A stretch of DNA of 59,764 nucleotides. It comes from an uncultured Deferribacteres bacterium (lineage in GTDB: Bacteria; Zhuqueibacterota; JdFR-76; DREG01). Below the pieces are notes generated by a model. It was not told where the DNA came from, made no database searches, and saw only the letters and a list, made by a program, of their open reading frames with translations. Positions 35,169 through 43,256 of the stretch are shown here, piece by piece (position 1 is the stretch's first letter; each line of letters begins with the position of its first letter). The DNA is taken from NCBI GenBank assembly GCA_913009825.1, contig CAJVYQ010000030.1, positions 1 to 59,764 of the forward strand, written 5' to 3'. Position numbers and translations under genes: made by a program.

Positions 35169-35849
35169 ATGCCGTTAATCAAACTAAATCACATTTTCAA
35201 ATACTATTCGAGCCATTTTATCAAGACGTTTGTTCTGCAGGATGTGAACATGGAAATTGAGGAGAGCGAATTTGTTACCATTATGGGACCTTCCGGCGCG
35301 GGAAAATCCACATTGCTTTACATCATGGGAATGCTGGACGAACCAAACGACGGCGAATATTATTACAAAGATCAGCCGGTGCACAAAATGACGGAAAAAA
35401 TGCGCACCGAGCTGCACAAGCACGAAATCGGTTTTGTTTTCCAGAGTTACCACCTCATCGACGAACTGACGGTTTATGAAAACATCGAAACGCCCCTGCT
35501 CTATCAGAAAGTAAAAAGCTCCGAAAAAAAAGGGATGGTTGCCGATATCCTTGACCGCTTCAACATTGTGGCCAAGAAGAAACTTTTCCCACATCAATTG
35601 TCCGGTGGACAGCAGCAGTTGGTGGGTATTGCCAGAGCAATTGTTGCCCGGCCCAGTTTAATCCTTGCCGATGAACCCACTGGAAATCTGAATTCTCAGC
35701 AGGGAGAAGAAATCATGGATTTATTGACAATCCTGAACAAAAACGGCACCACCATTGTGCAGGTAACCCATTCACTAAAAAATGCCCGGTACGGCAATCG
35801 AATTATTAATTTGCTGGATGGCAGAATTGTGGAGGAAACTCAGCTTTGA
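35169..35849 (+). CDS. MacB/LolD-family ABC transporter ATP-binding protein (second)
   Basis: A 226-aa ATPase with Walker [11 protein letters not shown]-loop FVFQSYHL, signature LSGGQQQ followed by Leu (the first ATPase has Arg), Walker [14 protein letters not shown] (Asn for Asp) and switch His in VQVTHSL. Ribosome site AAAAGGAAAA precedes ATG 35169. It lies 146 nt after P8 and is related to, but not a recent copy of, the ATPase at 9028. The small motif differences may mean altered turnover or permease choice; both keep the Walker A Lys and catalytic Glu. Confidence 0.94.
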   Translation: MPLIKLNHIFKYYSSHFIKTFVLQDVNMEIEESEFVTIMGPSGAGKSTLLYIMGMLDEPNDGEYYYKDQPVHKMTEKMRTELHKHEIGFVFQSYHLIDELTVYENIETPLLYQKVKSSEKKGMVADILDRFNIVAKKKLFPHQLSGGQQQLVGIARAIVARPSLILADEPTGNLNSQQGEEIMDLLTILNKNGTTIVQVTHSLKNARYGNRIINLLDGRIVEETQL

Positions 35850-36385
35850 TTCTGAATTATCTTTTTTGACTATCGGCATTTTACTGCAGCAAATCTCAAT
35901 TTATTGTAACACTTTAGTTCTTTGAAACAAATTGATGATTTTGTTTTAGGCATTATAGTTCGTTGAAATTGTTAGTTTTGTTGTTTGTATGGTGATGCTG
36001 CCGGAAGATGACCTCTTTAAGAAGGTGAGTTTCTGTTTTCTTTGCCGTTTTCTTTGCGTCCTCTGCGTCTCTGCGTTAACTGAATAAACGCAGAGTACGC
36101 AGAGATTCGCAGAGTTATTCATATTCCGGGTTCAAAGTTTAGCGATATGGAACATTTTGGAGCTTTGAAAATATCTGATTTACAATGAGAGTGAACAAGT
36201 ATGAAACCCTCCGACTTCGTTTTGCTTAAACCTGTCGAAGGGCTCAGGGTAACAGTGTTGAAGCATGTCATATCGAGCGCCTGTCCGGCTCAGGTACGGC
36301 GGGAATAACGTTTGTTACTGTATTTTAGAATTTTCGTTCAGACACTAAGTAGATCATGGAGAAAATCAAACGGCCACTTTTGAAA
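35850..36385. other. Intergenic region with a truncated element and hairpin repeats
   Basis: No gene seen. GTAACACTTTAGTTC at 35906 matches the end of the element at 42770-42980, but no matching right end was found, so this copy appears truncated. A CTCTGCGTCTCTGCG / CGCAGAGTACGCAGAG hairpin lies at 36059-36115. A CCTGTCGAAGGGCTCAGG repeat follows near 36231. Confidence 0.6.
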
Positions 36386-37306
36386 TCAAAAAATGATCTC
36401 TGCTTTTTTGAACAGGAGATGGGCCGCACCCAAAATACCGCTGAATTCGATATTCCGGGCCCGTGATATTTTTTTTACGCTCTCCAATCCGGCCAGTTCT
36501 TTTTCAAACTGTTCGGCAAAAAGATTGTACGAATAGGCGATCTTACCGCCGACAACGATGCATCCCGGCCGAAACTGTCGTACGACCGGACGCAGCAATT
36601 TACCTAACAGAGAACCGATTTCCGCGAACGTTTCCACGGCGGCCTAATCACCGTTCCCGGCCAGTTGGGCAATTTTTTTCACATCGTATGTCCGTTTCGC
36701 AATGGGATTTTTTTTCAGATATTTAGCCATAATCGCCCGTTTCGATACATAATCATCGATGATGCCGTCTTTGTACGGCAGTCCGCTGAGCCGGCCTGTC
36801 GGCGGCACACCCGGACCGGAATCCACCATCCGTTCAGCAATCATAAAACCGGAGCCCAATCCGGTTCCCAACGTCAATCCGATGACCCGGTGAAATCCAT
36901 TTGCCGCGCCCTGCCGGGCTTCACCGCGGACAAAGGTCCAGCCGTCATTTTCAAAAATGATCTAATCATTTTCCGGATGCAGCCGTTTTGTCATCTCATC
37001 TATCACATTTATGCCGTAGACGGCTTCGTATTTATTCACGCCGCGGTACAGACCGGTGCCTTTTTCATAGTCAAACGGACCGGGCATACCGATGCCGATG
37101 CCGGCGATGTTCAATTTATTCGCCGCAGCAAAATCAAAATGGCAAATGATGGGACCGGTGAAAGTTTGCAAAATTTGTGCGGCTGTTCCTTTGGAATCGA
37201 TAGGCGTGTCTAAATAGGATTCCGGCAACAGATTACCACGGGAGGACACAATTGCAGATTTGATGGAAGTTCCGCCGACATCCACTGCGATACAGTATTT
37301 ATCCAT
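36386..37306 (-). pseudogene. ROK-family sugar kinase with two in-frame TAG codons
   Basis: One frame covers a complete ~306-codon ROK kinase: IAVDVGGTSIKSAIVS (ATP site), GIGIGMPGPFDYEKG, IIFENDGWTFVRGEARQGAA (sugar-binding END motif), GLTLGTGLGSGF and VVGGKIAYSYNLF near the end. It is interrupted by TAG at 36962-36964 and at 36644-36646, both after a GAT codon. There are no frameshifts. The usual Cys cluster of ROK proteins (CxCGxxGC) appears lacking in the region after the second DG motif. It is last in the sugar cluster, beyond a miniature element. Read-through is possible, but other genes here end in TAG, so decay is the simpler view. Confidence 0.8.
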
Positions 37307-37366
37307 TTTTTCTCTTTGTTTACAACAAGTCTATTGTTACCAATCACGAGGCGTTGTGTAAAAATG

Positions 37367-37625
37367 GTAATACCTCACTTACGGGTTGATAATAAAATGC
37401 AATCAGTACCAAAAGATTCATGTTCTGTTTACATCAGGTTTTGATGCTGCTCATCTAATGTTCTGTAACCCCAAATAGCACACGGATTACGCGGATGACA
37501 CAGATACACACGGATAAAATCTGTGAAAATCAGTGTGATCCGTGTCATCCGTGTTCTGTTTACTATTTTGGTTGAATAGATATAATAACATAAACAAATA
37601 TTCACACCAATAAGTGAGGTGTTAC
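37367..37625. mobile_element. Miniature element with GTAATACC.../...GGTGTTAC ends and 8-bp duplication
   Basis: Terminal repeats GTAATACCTCACTTA and TAAGTGAGGTGTTAC bound 259 bp, flanked by a perfect TAAAAATG duplication (37359-37366 and 37626-37633). The interior holds a CACGGATTACGCGGATGACA / ATCCGTGTCATCCGTG hairpin repeat. The ends and the 8-bp duplication fit the IS66 family. It separates the UroD-like gene from the ROK pseudogene. Confidence 0.85.
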
Positions 37626-37854
37626 TAAAAATGATATGAATGATCAGTTGAAACAGCCACCAAATCAGTCTTCGATAGAGTTTATCCTGAGCTTGTCGAA
37701 GGGCTCAGACCGGCTTAAAAAAAAAGCCATAGTGAGCGGAGTCGAACTGTGGCGTGCATGCAATTATTCTTCAATTCGTTGCAACTAATCATTCATATCA
37801 TTTTTATTATACTCTGCCATAACAGATATCCGATACTCTATGACAATTTTCAAT

Positions 37855-39057
37855 CTATTTCACAGGATAATTGCGGTATTTTTTTGCGGTTTCATAGGCG
37901 GCCACAACATTTTCCGGCGGTACGTTTGCCTGGACGTTATGCACCTGCGTGAAGACAAAACCTCCGCCCGGGGCAAATATTTTAAACATCTCTTTCACAT
38001 TCTCCCGAACCTGCTCCGGGGAACCGTCCGGCAAAATATGTTGTGTGTCTGTGCCGCCACCCCAAAATGTGAGTCGATCTCCGAATTCCGCTTTCAAAGC
38101 GGCAGGGTCCATTTTAGCGGCGGAAGTTTGTACCGGGTTCAATATTTCAACGCCGGCATCGATCAAATCTGGAATTAAATCGTATACGGAGCCGCATGTG
38201 TGAAGAAAAAGATACAGACCGGAATGTTCTTTCACGTATTGGTAAACTTTTTTGTGCCGGGGTTTAATCATCTCGCGGTACATTTTCGGCGACATCTGGG
38301 CCGCATTCTGAGTTCCCAAATCATCACCCATCTGAATGATCTGGATAAAATTGCCAACTGCCTGCAAGTAACCCTCTAAATTTCTCAGATGTACTTCCAC
38401 CATCTTGTCCATTAAATCAGCGGCAAAATTCTTTTCCACGGCCAGATCCATCATAAATTTACTCCAGCCGCGCAATTCCTGACCGTATTCCAAAATGTTG
38501 CCGCCGAATCCGCCCATGATGGCATAATCTGTTTCTTCAAATAAAAATTTGGCCTGTTTTTCTACTTCCCGCAGTTCCTCATCCCGGAAAAAGGGCCAGT
38601 TGTAATTTTTAATTTCAGCAGATGATTTCGCTTCCGCCAGCGGATGATAGATGGTCTCAAAATAGTAGCAGCTTTGCGGCATACGGGCCACCGGTCGCCC
38701 CTTCTCCATCAATACCCATTCATATCCCTGTTTAACCGGATATTTAGAAACGTGGATCTGACCGGTAGTTCCATCAGGTAACGGCCAATCCTTCCATTCT
38801 TTTGTCAATTTTCCCAGAGTATTGTTCAGGTCGATAACATCCACTTCAAACCGGTCTAAAATTTCCGGTTCCGGCTCGGCCAACTGCTGGTAAACATCGT
38901 AAATTTTAATAACGCCGCCTTTCATGCCCAAATATTTTTTGAGCTGATTATAAGCCATCGCCATAATTCCCGTGGAACGCATGGCGCCCAGATCGATGGG
39001 AACCTTGTCCGGTTCTTCATGGCGAAGGGTTTTTAGAACCCGTTCTCTCGATGTCAT
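37855..39057 (-). CDS. Uroporphyrinogen decarboxylase-family (MtaA/CmuA-like) methyltransferase
   Basis: 400 aa from 39057 (MTSRERVLKTLRHEEPDKVP), behind GGGAGAATAAGG. The URO-D fold signature is present: N-terminal RVLKTLRHEEPDKVPIDLG, GGFGGNILEYGQELRGW, and HTCGSVYDLIPDLIDAGVEI near residues 285-305, followed by NPVQTSA and GGGTDTQHILPDGSPEQVRE. The His-x-Cys pair is the zinc-binding motif of corrinoid-dependent methyltransferases of this superfamily and is absent from true heme-pathway HemE. Such genes often travel with sugar catabolism in this group, but their substrate is unknown. It is downstream of the PfkB kinase in the same orientation (58-nt gap). Confidence 0.85.
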   Translation of the reverse strand: MTSRERVLKTLRHEEPDKVPIDLGAMRSTGIMAMAYNQLKKYLGMKGGVIKIYDVYQQLAEPEPEILDRFEVDVIDLNNTLGKLTKEWKDWPLPDGTTGQIHVSKYPVKQGYEWVLMEKGRPVARMPQSCYYFETIYHPLAEAKSSAEIKNYNWPFFRDEELREVEKQAKFLFEETDYAIMGGFGGNILEYGQELRGWSKFMMDLAVEKNFAADLMDKMVEVHLRNLEGYLQAVGNFIQIIQMGDDLGTQNAAQMSPKMYREMIKPRHKKVYQYVKEHSGLYLFLHTCGSVYDLIPDLIDAGVEILNPVQTSAAKMDPAALKAEFGDRLTFWGGGTDTQHILPDGSPEQVRENVKEMFKIFAPGGGFVFTQVHNVQANVPPENVVAAYETAKKYRNYPVK

Positions 39058-39115
39058 CCTTATTCTCCCGATTAAAATCATTCCGGCAGATTCTCTGTCA
39101 GTAACCGTTTACCGG

Positions 39116-40342
39116 TCACCGCTCTTTGCCGGAATAATAAAAGTTGTCATTCTTCCCCACCCACATTTCCAATTCTTCATCCCAGCGCCATCTTTCATCC
39201 GCAAGGTCGGGCAGATCGACAAGTTTCAAATCACCCTCGCCCAGCATCCTCGTCGTTTCCCGCCATTCTTTGATACCGCTGTAGCCGTCGATCTCGTGCA
39301 GATTTTGAAATCCCAGGCAGTTGGCATATTTCAGACAATTTTCTATGGCATGTCCCCGGTAAAAAGCGGCAACAAATCCGGCAACTGCGGAATCTCCGGA
39401 ACCTGTGGCGCTGACAATTCTCTGAATCCGATAGGCCGGATACCACAATTCACGTTCCGACCAATTCTTCATATCAGCCGGTGGAACATTGCCAAAATCC
39501 GCAGATTCCTCTAAATTAGCGGTTCGGACATAAAAACCACGAAATCCGGTTTTGAACCCCACAACTTTTGCGCCAAACTTCAATAATTCGGAGGCAAGAT
39601 CGGGATAAAGAGAAACAGGGATGAATTTCACTGCATCATTTTCACCGGCTTTTTTCTTCATTTTCAAATATTCAGCGGGAGCCAGCATAAAAAATATTTC
39701 TTCGATACTGGGGAGAAAAATATCCACATAAGGCAGAATATTGGTCAGAATCTTCCGCCAGGGAGCCCTGCCGCTGGGACTGTTCATATCAGGTAAATTT
39801 AGATCCAACGCGGTTGTCAGGCCCAATGATTTCACCGAACGAAAAATTTTTACCAGCTCTTCCCCTTCATTTTCATACATTTTTGCCAGTGTGGGCGGAT
39901 ATCCGAAAAGGAACAGATTGGTCTGCCGCAGGATATTTTCATCAATATCGGCGTTGGTAAACCGGCTGTTGGCGCCTTGGTAGTGAAGAAATATCCGGTC
40001 TATTCCGGGCGGAGCGATTGCGATAGAATAAGAAGTATGCTCCCGTTCAGCAACAGTTATCCCCATGGAACAGCCATGCTGCCGCAGTATATTCTGCACC
40101 TGACGACCAAAATCATCCCGGCCAATCCGGGCGATTAGTACGGTTTTTAAACCTAATTTGGTTAATGCCAGGCCTGAGTTAGCAACCAGACCACCATTAC
40201 TGATCCGTGCCGCACCCACGTCCAACAATTTACCGGGTTGCAATAATTCACTGATATGCTTTGCGCCGGTAGCCGGAATTTGCGGAATGATGTCCAGACA
40301 AAGTTGCCCGGCAACGGCAATGTCATATTTTTTAGGGGGCAT
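39116..40342 (-). CDS. PfkB-family carbohydrate kinase
   Basis: 408 aa from 40342 (MPPKKYDIAVAGQLCLDIIP). An in-frame ATG at 40429 would read through a hairpin repeat and is less likely, although the chosen start has a weak ribosome site. PfkB features: the N-terminal glycine motif with DIAVAGQ, SNGGLVANSGLALTKLG and IARIGRDDFGRQVQ, and the C-terminal signature SATGSGDSAVAGFVAAFYRG with the catalytic Asp. Longer than ribokinase (about 310 aa), with extra sequence at the C-terminus (DERWRWDEELEMW). It probably phosphorylates a sugar or sugar derivative of the cluster; the substrate cannot be read. Confidence 0.88.
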   Translation of the reverse strand: MPPKKYDIAVAGQLCLDIIPQIPATGAKHISELLQPGKLLDVGAARISNGGLVANSGLALTKLGLKTVLIARIGRDDFGRQVQNILRQHGCSMGITVAEREHTSYSIAIAPPGIDRIFLHYQGANSRFTNADIDENILRQTNLFLFGYPPTLAKMYENEGEELVKIFRSVKSLGLTTALDLNLPDMNSPSGRAPWRKILTNILPYVDIFLPSIEEIFFMLAPAEYLKMKKKAGENDAVKFIPVSLYPDLASELLKFGAKVVGFKTGFRGFYVRTANLEESADFGNVPPADMKNWSERELWYPAYRIQRIVSATGSGDSAVAGFVAAFYRGHAIENCLKYANCLGFQNLHEIDGYSGIKEWRETTRMLGEGDLKLVDLPDLADERWRWDEELEMWVGKNDNFYYSGKER

Positions 40343-40392
40343 TTTTTTTGATTTTTTACTTCGCGGCAAATTAAACCTTCCGTAAATAAAAT

Positions 40393-40425
40393 AAACCTTC
40401 CTGGTTTTTAAAACCTGGAAGGTTT
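40393..40425. terminator. Hairpin between galK and the PfkB gene
   Basis: AAACCTTCC-T-GGTTTT / AAAACC-T-GGAAGGTTT with a one-base loop. The same palindrome follows the sulfatase gene (56671-56703). It is a dispersed repeat that could act as a bidirectional terminator or RNA-end stabiliser. Confidence 0.5.
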
Positions 40426-40431
40426 TCAATC

Positions 40432-41724
40432 TTACAAACTCACAGTTCCGCTAGATCGAACATCCAAACTCAACACCGATCTTTCGCCGAATATTTTTTC
40501 AATGAACCGCCGGTAGAGCTGCACAGAATTTTCCGGCATGAAGACAAGAATAGTGCCGGCGAATCCTCCGCCGTGAACCCGGCATGATCCTAAAATATAA
40601 TTCGTTTGCAAAAAATCTTCTGTGAGCGACAATGCCAGGGTGATCCCCTGCTCATGCGGCGCTTTGCCGGTATAACAGTTTTGCAGCCATTTCCAGGATG
40701 AATCACCCGATTCTTTCACCAATTCCAGGAATTCAACAAAGTTATTCTGCCGCAGAGCTTTTACCTGCCGATCCACGCGTTCGTTTTCCGCAAAAAAATG
40801 CAAGCTCCGCAGCAAAGCACGGTCGCCCGTTTTTTTACGCAGAGGGGATAAATTGGCAATTACTTCTTCCTTTTCCACCCGGCGCAGAACATCCCGGTTA
40901 AAAAATTTCGCCACCGATTTCATCTCGTCCGGAATAGCTGCATATTCGTCCGTCAAACCGGCATGACTGCCGCCGGTATCTATCACCAGAACTTTGTAAT
41001 GCTGCGGCGCGAAATTAAACGACACCCTTTCGAATAAAGGATGAGCAGTATCTGCAAAATCGACGGCCACAATCCCGCCGACTGCGCAGGTTAGCTGATC
41101 CATTAATCCGCACGGTTTGCCGAAATGAACATTCTCTGCGTACTGCCCGGCCAGCGCCAGAGTTTCTGCGCTGATTTTATTTTCATTGAATAACCGGTTA
41201 AAAATGGTGCCGAGCAACACTTCGATGGACGCCGATGAACTCAGACCGGAACCGGACAGTACCCTGCCGGAAATGACGGCATTAAATCCGCCGATCCGGT
41301 AATTCAGTTTTTTCAGCCGGGCGGCAATGCCGCGGATGAGCGCTGTGGTTGTCCCTTTCTCTTTTTCCTGAACCTCTAAATCATCCAGATTTACTTTGAA
41401 CGGCTGTGGATAGCCCTCGGAATAAACAGTTACTTGTCTATTGTCCGTGGCAGCAGCGCCGGCGGCAGAGTCCGGATTTACACCGGCAGCCAGAACTTTT
41501 CCGGCATTGTGATCCGTATGATTGCCGCCGATTTCAATCCGTCCCGGCGTACTGAAAAGATGTAGATCCCCATCGGAAAAATATTCCCGGTATTTTTGCA
41601 GCAGGGTTTCATATCTTCGGGTTTGTTCACGGAGAATGGCAGTCTCTGAACCGTAAAGTCCGGCAAACGTTGTTTGCATTTTTGCGCTTTCGATTAACCT
41701 CAACATGCTCTGTACATCCGGCAT
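40432..41724 (-). CDS. galK: Galactokinase
   Basis: 430 aa from 41724 (MPDVQSMLRL), with GGGGAATAGAA as ribosome site and 2 nt after the epimerase stop; an upstream ATG would overlap that gene. GHMP-kinase motifs are intact: GRIEIGGNHTDHNAGKVLAA (galactokinase signature), SGSGLSSSASIE (ATP-binding loop), GKPCGLMDQLTCAVGG, and a C-terminal CRVHGGGFAGTILVF motif. The GGNHTDHN form (Gly-Gly instead of Gly-Glu) is a variant seen in several bacteria. It converts alpha-D-galactose to galactose-1-phosphate. It is coupled with the aldose 1-epimerase upstream. No galT or galE is in the window. Confidence 0.93.
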   Translation of the reverse strand: MPDVQSMLRLIESAKMQTTFAGLYGSETAILREQTRRYETLLQKYREYFSDGDLHLFSTPGRIEIGGNHTDHNAGKVLAAGVNPDSAAGAAATDNRQVTVYSEGYPQPFKVNLDDLEVQEKEKGTTTALIRGIAARLKKLNYRIGGFNAVISGRVLSGSGLSSSASIEVLLGTIFNRLFNENKISAETLALAGQYAENVHFGKPCGLMDQLTCAVGGIVAVDFADTAHPLFERVSFNFAPQHYKVLVIDTGGSHAGLTDEYAAIPDEMKSVAKFFNRDVLRRVEKEEVIANLSPLRKKTGDRALLRSLHFFAENERVDRQVKALRQNNFVEFLELVKESGDSSWKWLQNCYTGKAPHEQGITLALSLTEDFLQTNYILGSCRVHGGGFAGTILVFMPENSVQLYRRFIEKIFGERSVLSLDVRSSGTVSL

Positions 41725-41726
41725 TT

Positions 41727-42686
41727 CTATTCCCCGTTCTTTAATTTTATACCGCACTCCGCCCTTAATTTTTCTCCGGGTGACAGAACAATCAATCGAT
41801 CCTTAGTATTGAACGAATTGGTGTTGGAGGTCATCGGTTCAAAAGCAATGGATTGGCCATGCGGCGGTGTGTAAAGCTGCAGAAAATTATATTTCCGCCG
41901 TCCCGTTTTCTGCCAGACTTGTAGTGTTACCATTTCCTGCGGATCCATCAGTTCGGTTACAGCCGTTCCTTCTTTTTCGCTCAACGGAAAACAGGTATCA
42001 AAAAAATAATTGCCGATCTGTTCAAATTCCCTGAATGCCGGAAAGGGCATTAGTTTTCCGGTGGGGAGTAGGCGTTCATCCACTTCCGTTCTGATATTAG
42101 CGGGAATTTTTAACAGCAGTCGATCGATGGATTTACCCAGCGTAAAATACGGATGCCAGCCGTCCATCACCGGCATTATTTCTTCACCCCTGTTTTTTAC
42201 TTCCGTGATAAAGGTAAATCCATTCTGCCCGTGCAAAGAGAATTCAAGCCTAACCTCAAACGGAAATGGATATCCGGGATAGTCCCCCGAATATTCATGG
42301 GCCAAAATAAGTGTAACGGAATCAGGCTTGATGATTTCATCATCGACGATAAATTCTTTATCATGAATGAACCCATGAATAGCATAATGTTCCTGCGGCC
42401 GGTTGATGGGAAGTTGGTAGGTTTTTCCGTTGAACCGGTAAATCCCATCCGAAATGCGGTTGGCAAAAGGCAACACTTTGGCGCTTTTGTGATAATCATT
42501 CTTCAACAGTTCATCATAAGTAGTGAATCCATCGATTACTGAAAATTGTCTTTGGCCACAGCTCAGCACAACTTCGGCAACATTGCCGCCGCGACCGGGA
42601 ATGACAGAAACAGATTCGCCGGAAGTTGTGTTTACTAATTTTTTCTTTTTGAACCGGCCAAAGTTTTCACTGCATACTTCAAACAT
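41727..42686 (-). CDS. galM: Aldose 1-epimerase (mutarotase)
   Basis: A 319-aa protein of the galactose mutarotase-like fold. Key positions: NRISDGIYRFNGKTYQLPIN (Asn-Arg pair), HAIHGFIHDKEF-type segment (HYAIHGF, catalytic His), GWHPYFTLGKSID (second His) and LYTPPHGQSIAFEPMTSNTN near the end with the catalytic Glu. It supplies the alpha-anomer for galactokinase, whose gene follows almost directly. The start has a GGAG ribosome site (GAAAAGGAGCAGC before ATG). Upstream is a miniature element (42770-42980) that separates it from the transport genes. Confidence 0.92.
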   Translation of the reverse strand: MFEVCSENFGRFKKKKLVNTTSGESVSVIPGRGGNVAEVVLSCGQRQFSVIDGFTTYDELLKNDYHKSAKVLPFANRISDGIYRFNGKTYQLPINRPQEHYAIHGFIHDKEFIVDDEIIKPDSVTLILAHEYSGDYPGYPFPFEVRLEFSLHGQNGFTFITEVKNRGEEIMPVMDGWHPYFTLGKSIDRLLLKIPANIRTEVDERLLPTGKLMPFPAFREFEQIGNYFFDTCFPLSEKEGTAVTELMDPQEMVTLQVWQKTGRRKYNFLQLYTPPHGQSIAFEPMTSNTNSFNTKDRLIVLSPGEKLRAECGIKLKNGE

Positions 42687-42769
42687 TGCTGCTCCTTTTC
42701 AGGCAGTCAATTTTTTGGCAATGACTTTTAAAACCATTCTGCCCCCATAATATCAGGCTTCTAATATCC

Positions 42770-42980
42770 GTAATACTTTAGTTCTTTGAAAGACAACAAT
42801 TATCAGGCAGCCTGTAATTCCCGAATGCTTTTATCGGCCTGCCTGTTGCAGACAATTTATATTCCCTGTTTTTTCAATTTCTCTGCGTCCTCTGCGCCTC
42901 TGCGTTAAAAAAGGCGCTCTCAAACGCAGAGACGCAGAGAGCGTGAAGGACACAGATTTTATCAAAAACTAAAGTGTTAC
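42770..42980. mobile_element. Miniature element with GTAATACTTTAGTT ends and 8-bp duplication
   Basis: Terminal repeats GTAATACTTTAGTT and AACTAAAGTGTTAC bound 211 bp, flanked by a perfect TAATATCC duplication (42762-42769 and 42981-42988). The interior has the CTCTGCGCCTCTGCG / CGCAGAGACGCAGAG hairpin. IS66-like ends. It is inserted in the sugar cluster between the small membrane protein and the epimerase. Confidence 0.85.
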
Positions 42981-42992
42981 TAATATCCCGAC

Positions 42993-43214
42993 CTATTCCT
43001 GTGATTTATAGTGGATTATGGATGGGATTAAAAACAACAAACCGGCCACCAAAATAACCATTCCCCACCAAAGATTCGGATTTAAATTGGCCAGAACGGT
43101 TTTGTGCTGGGGATGAAATATATAATTAACCCCGGTCAGTGTAACAATAACGCCGAAAACACTCAGCATCAAACCGACAAAAAACCAAATTGACAACATT
43201 TTCTTTTCACCCAT
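42993..43214 (-). CDS. Small two-helix membrane protein next to the symporter
   Basis: 73 aa from 43214 (MGEKKMLSIWFFVGLMLSVF); an ATG at 43232 is also in frame. Two membrane helices (about residues 8-28 and 50-66) are separated by a polar loop (YIFHPQHKTVLANLNPNLWW). It lies 42 nt after the symporter stop in the same orientation. Small membrane partners of this sort accompany some sodium:solute symporters; a helper role is inference. No family recognised. Confidence 0.7.
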   Translation of the reverse strand: MGEKKMLSIWFFVGLMLSVFGVIVTLTGVNYIFHPQHKTVLANLNPNLWWGMVILVAGLLFLIPSIIHYKSQE

Positions 43215-43256
43215 GTGATAAACTCCCGACATTTTGTATAAAACATTTGATAAATT

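Noticed and set aside
36386-37306. Reassigned TAG codon (or pyrrolysine) in this organism
   Set aside because: Several intact genes here, such as P3, P4 and P7, end in TAG at the expected family terminus, so TAG works as a stop.
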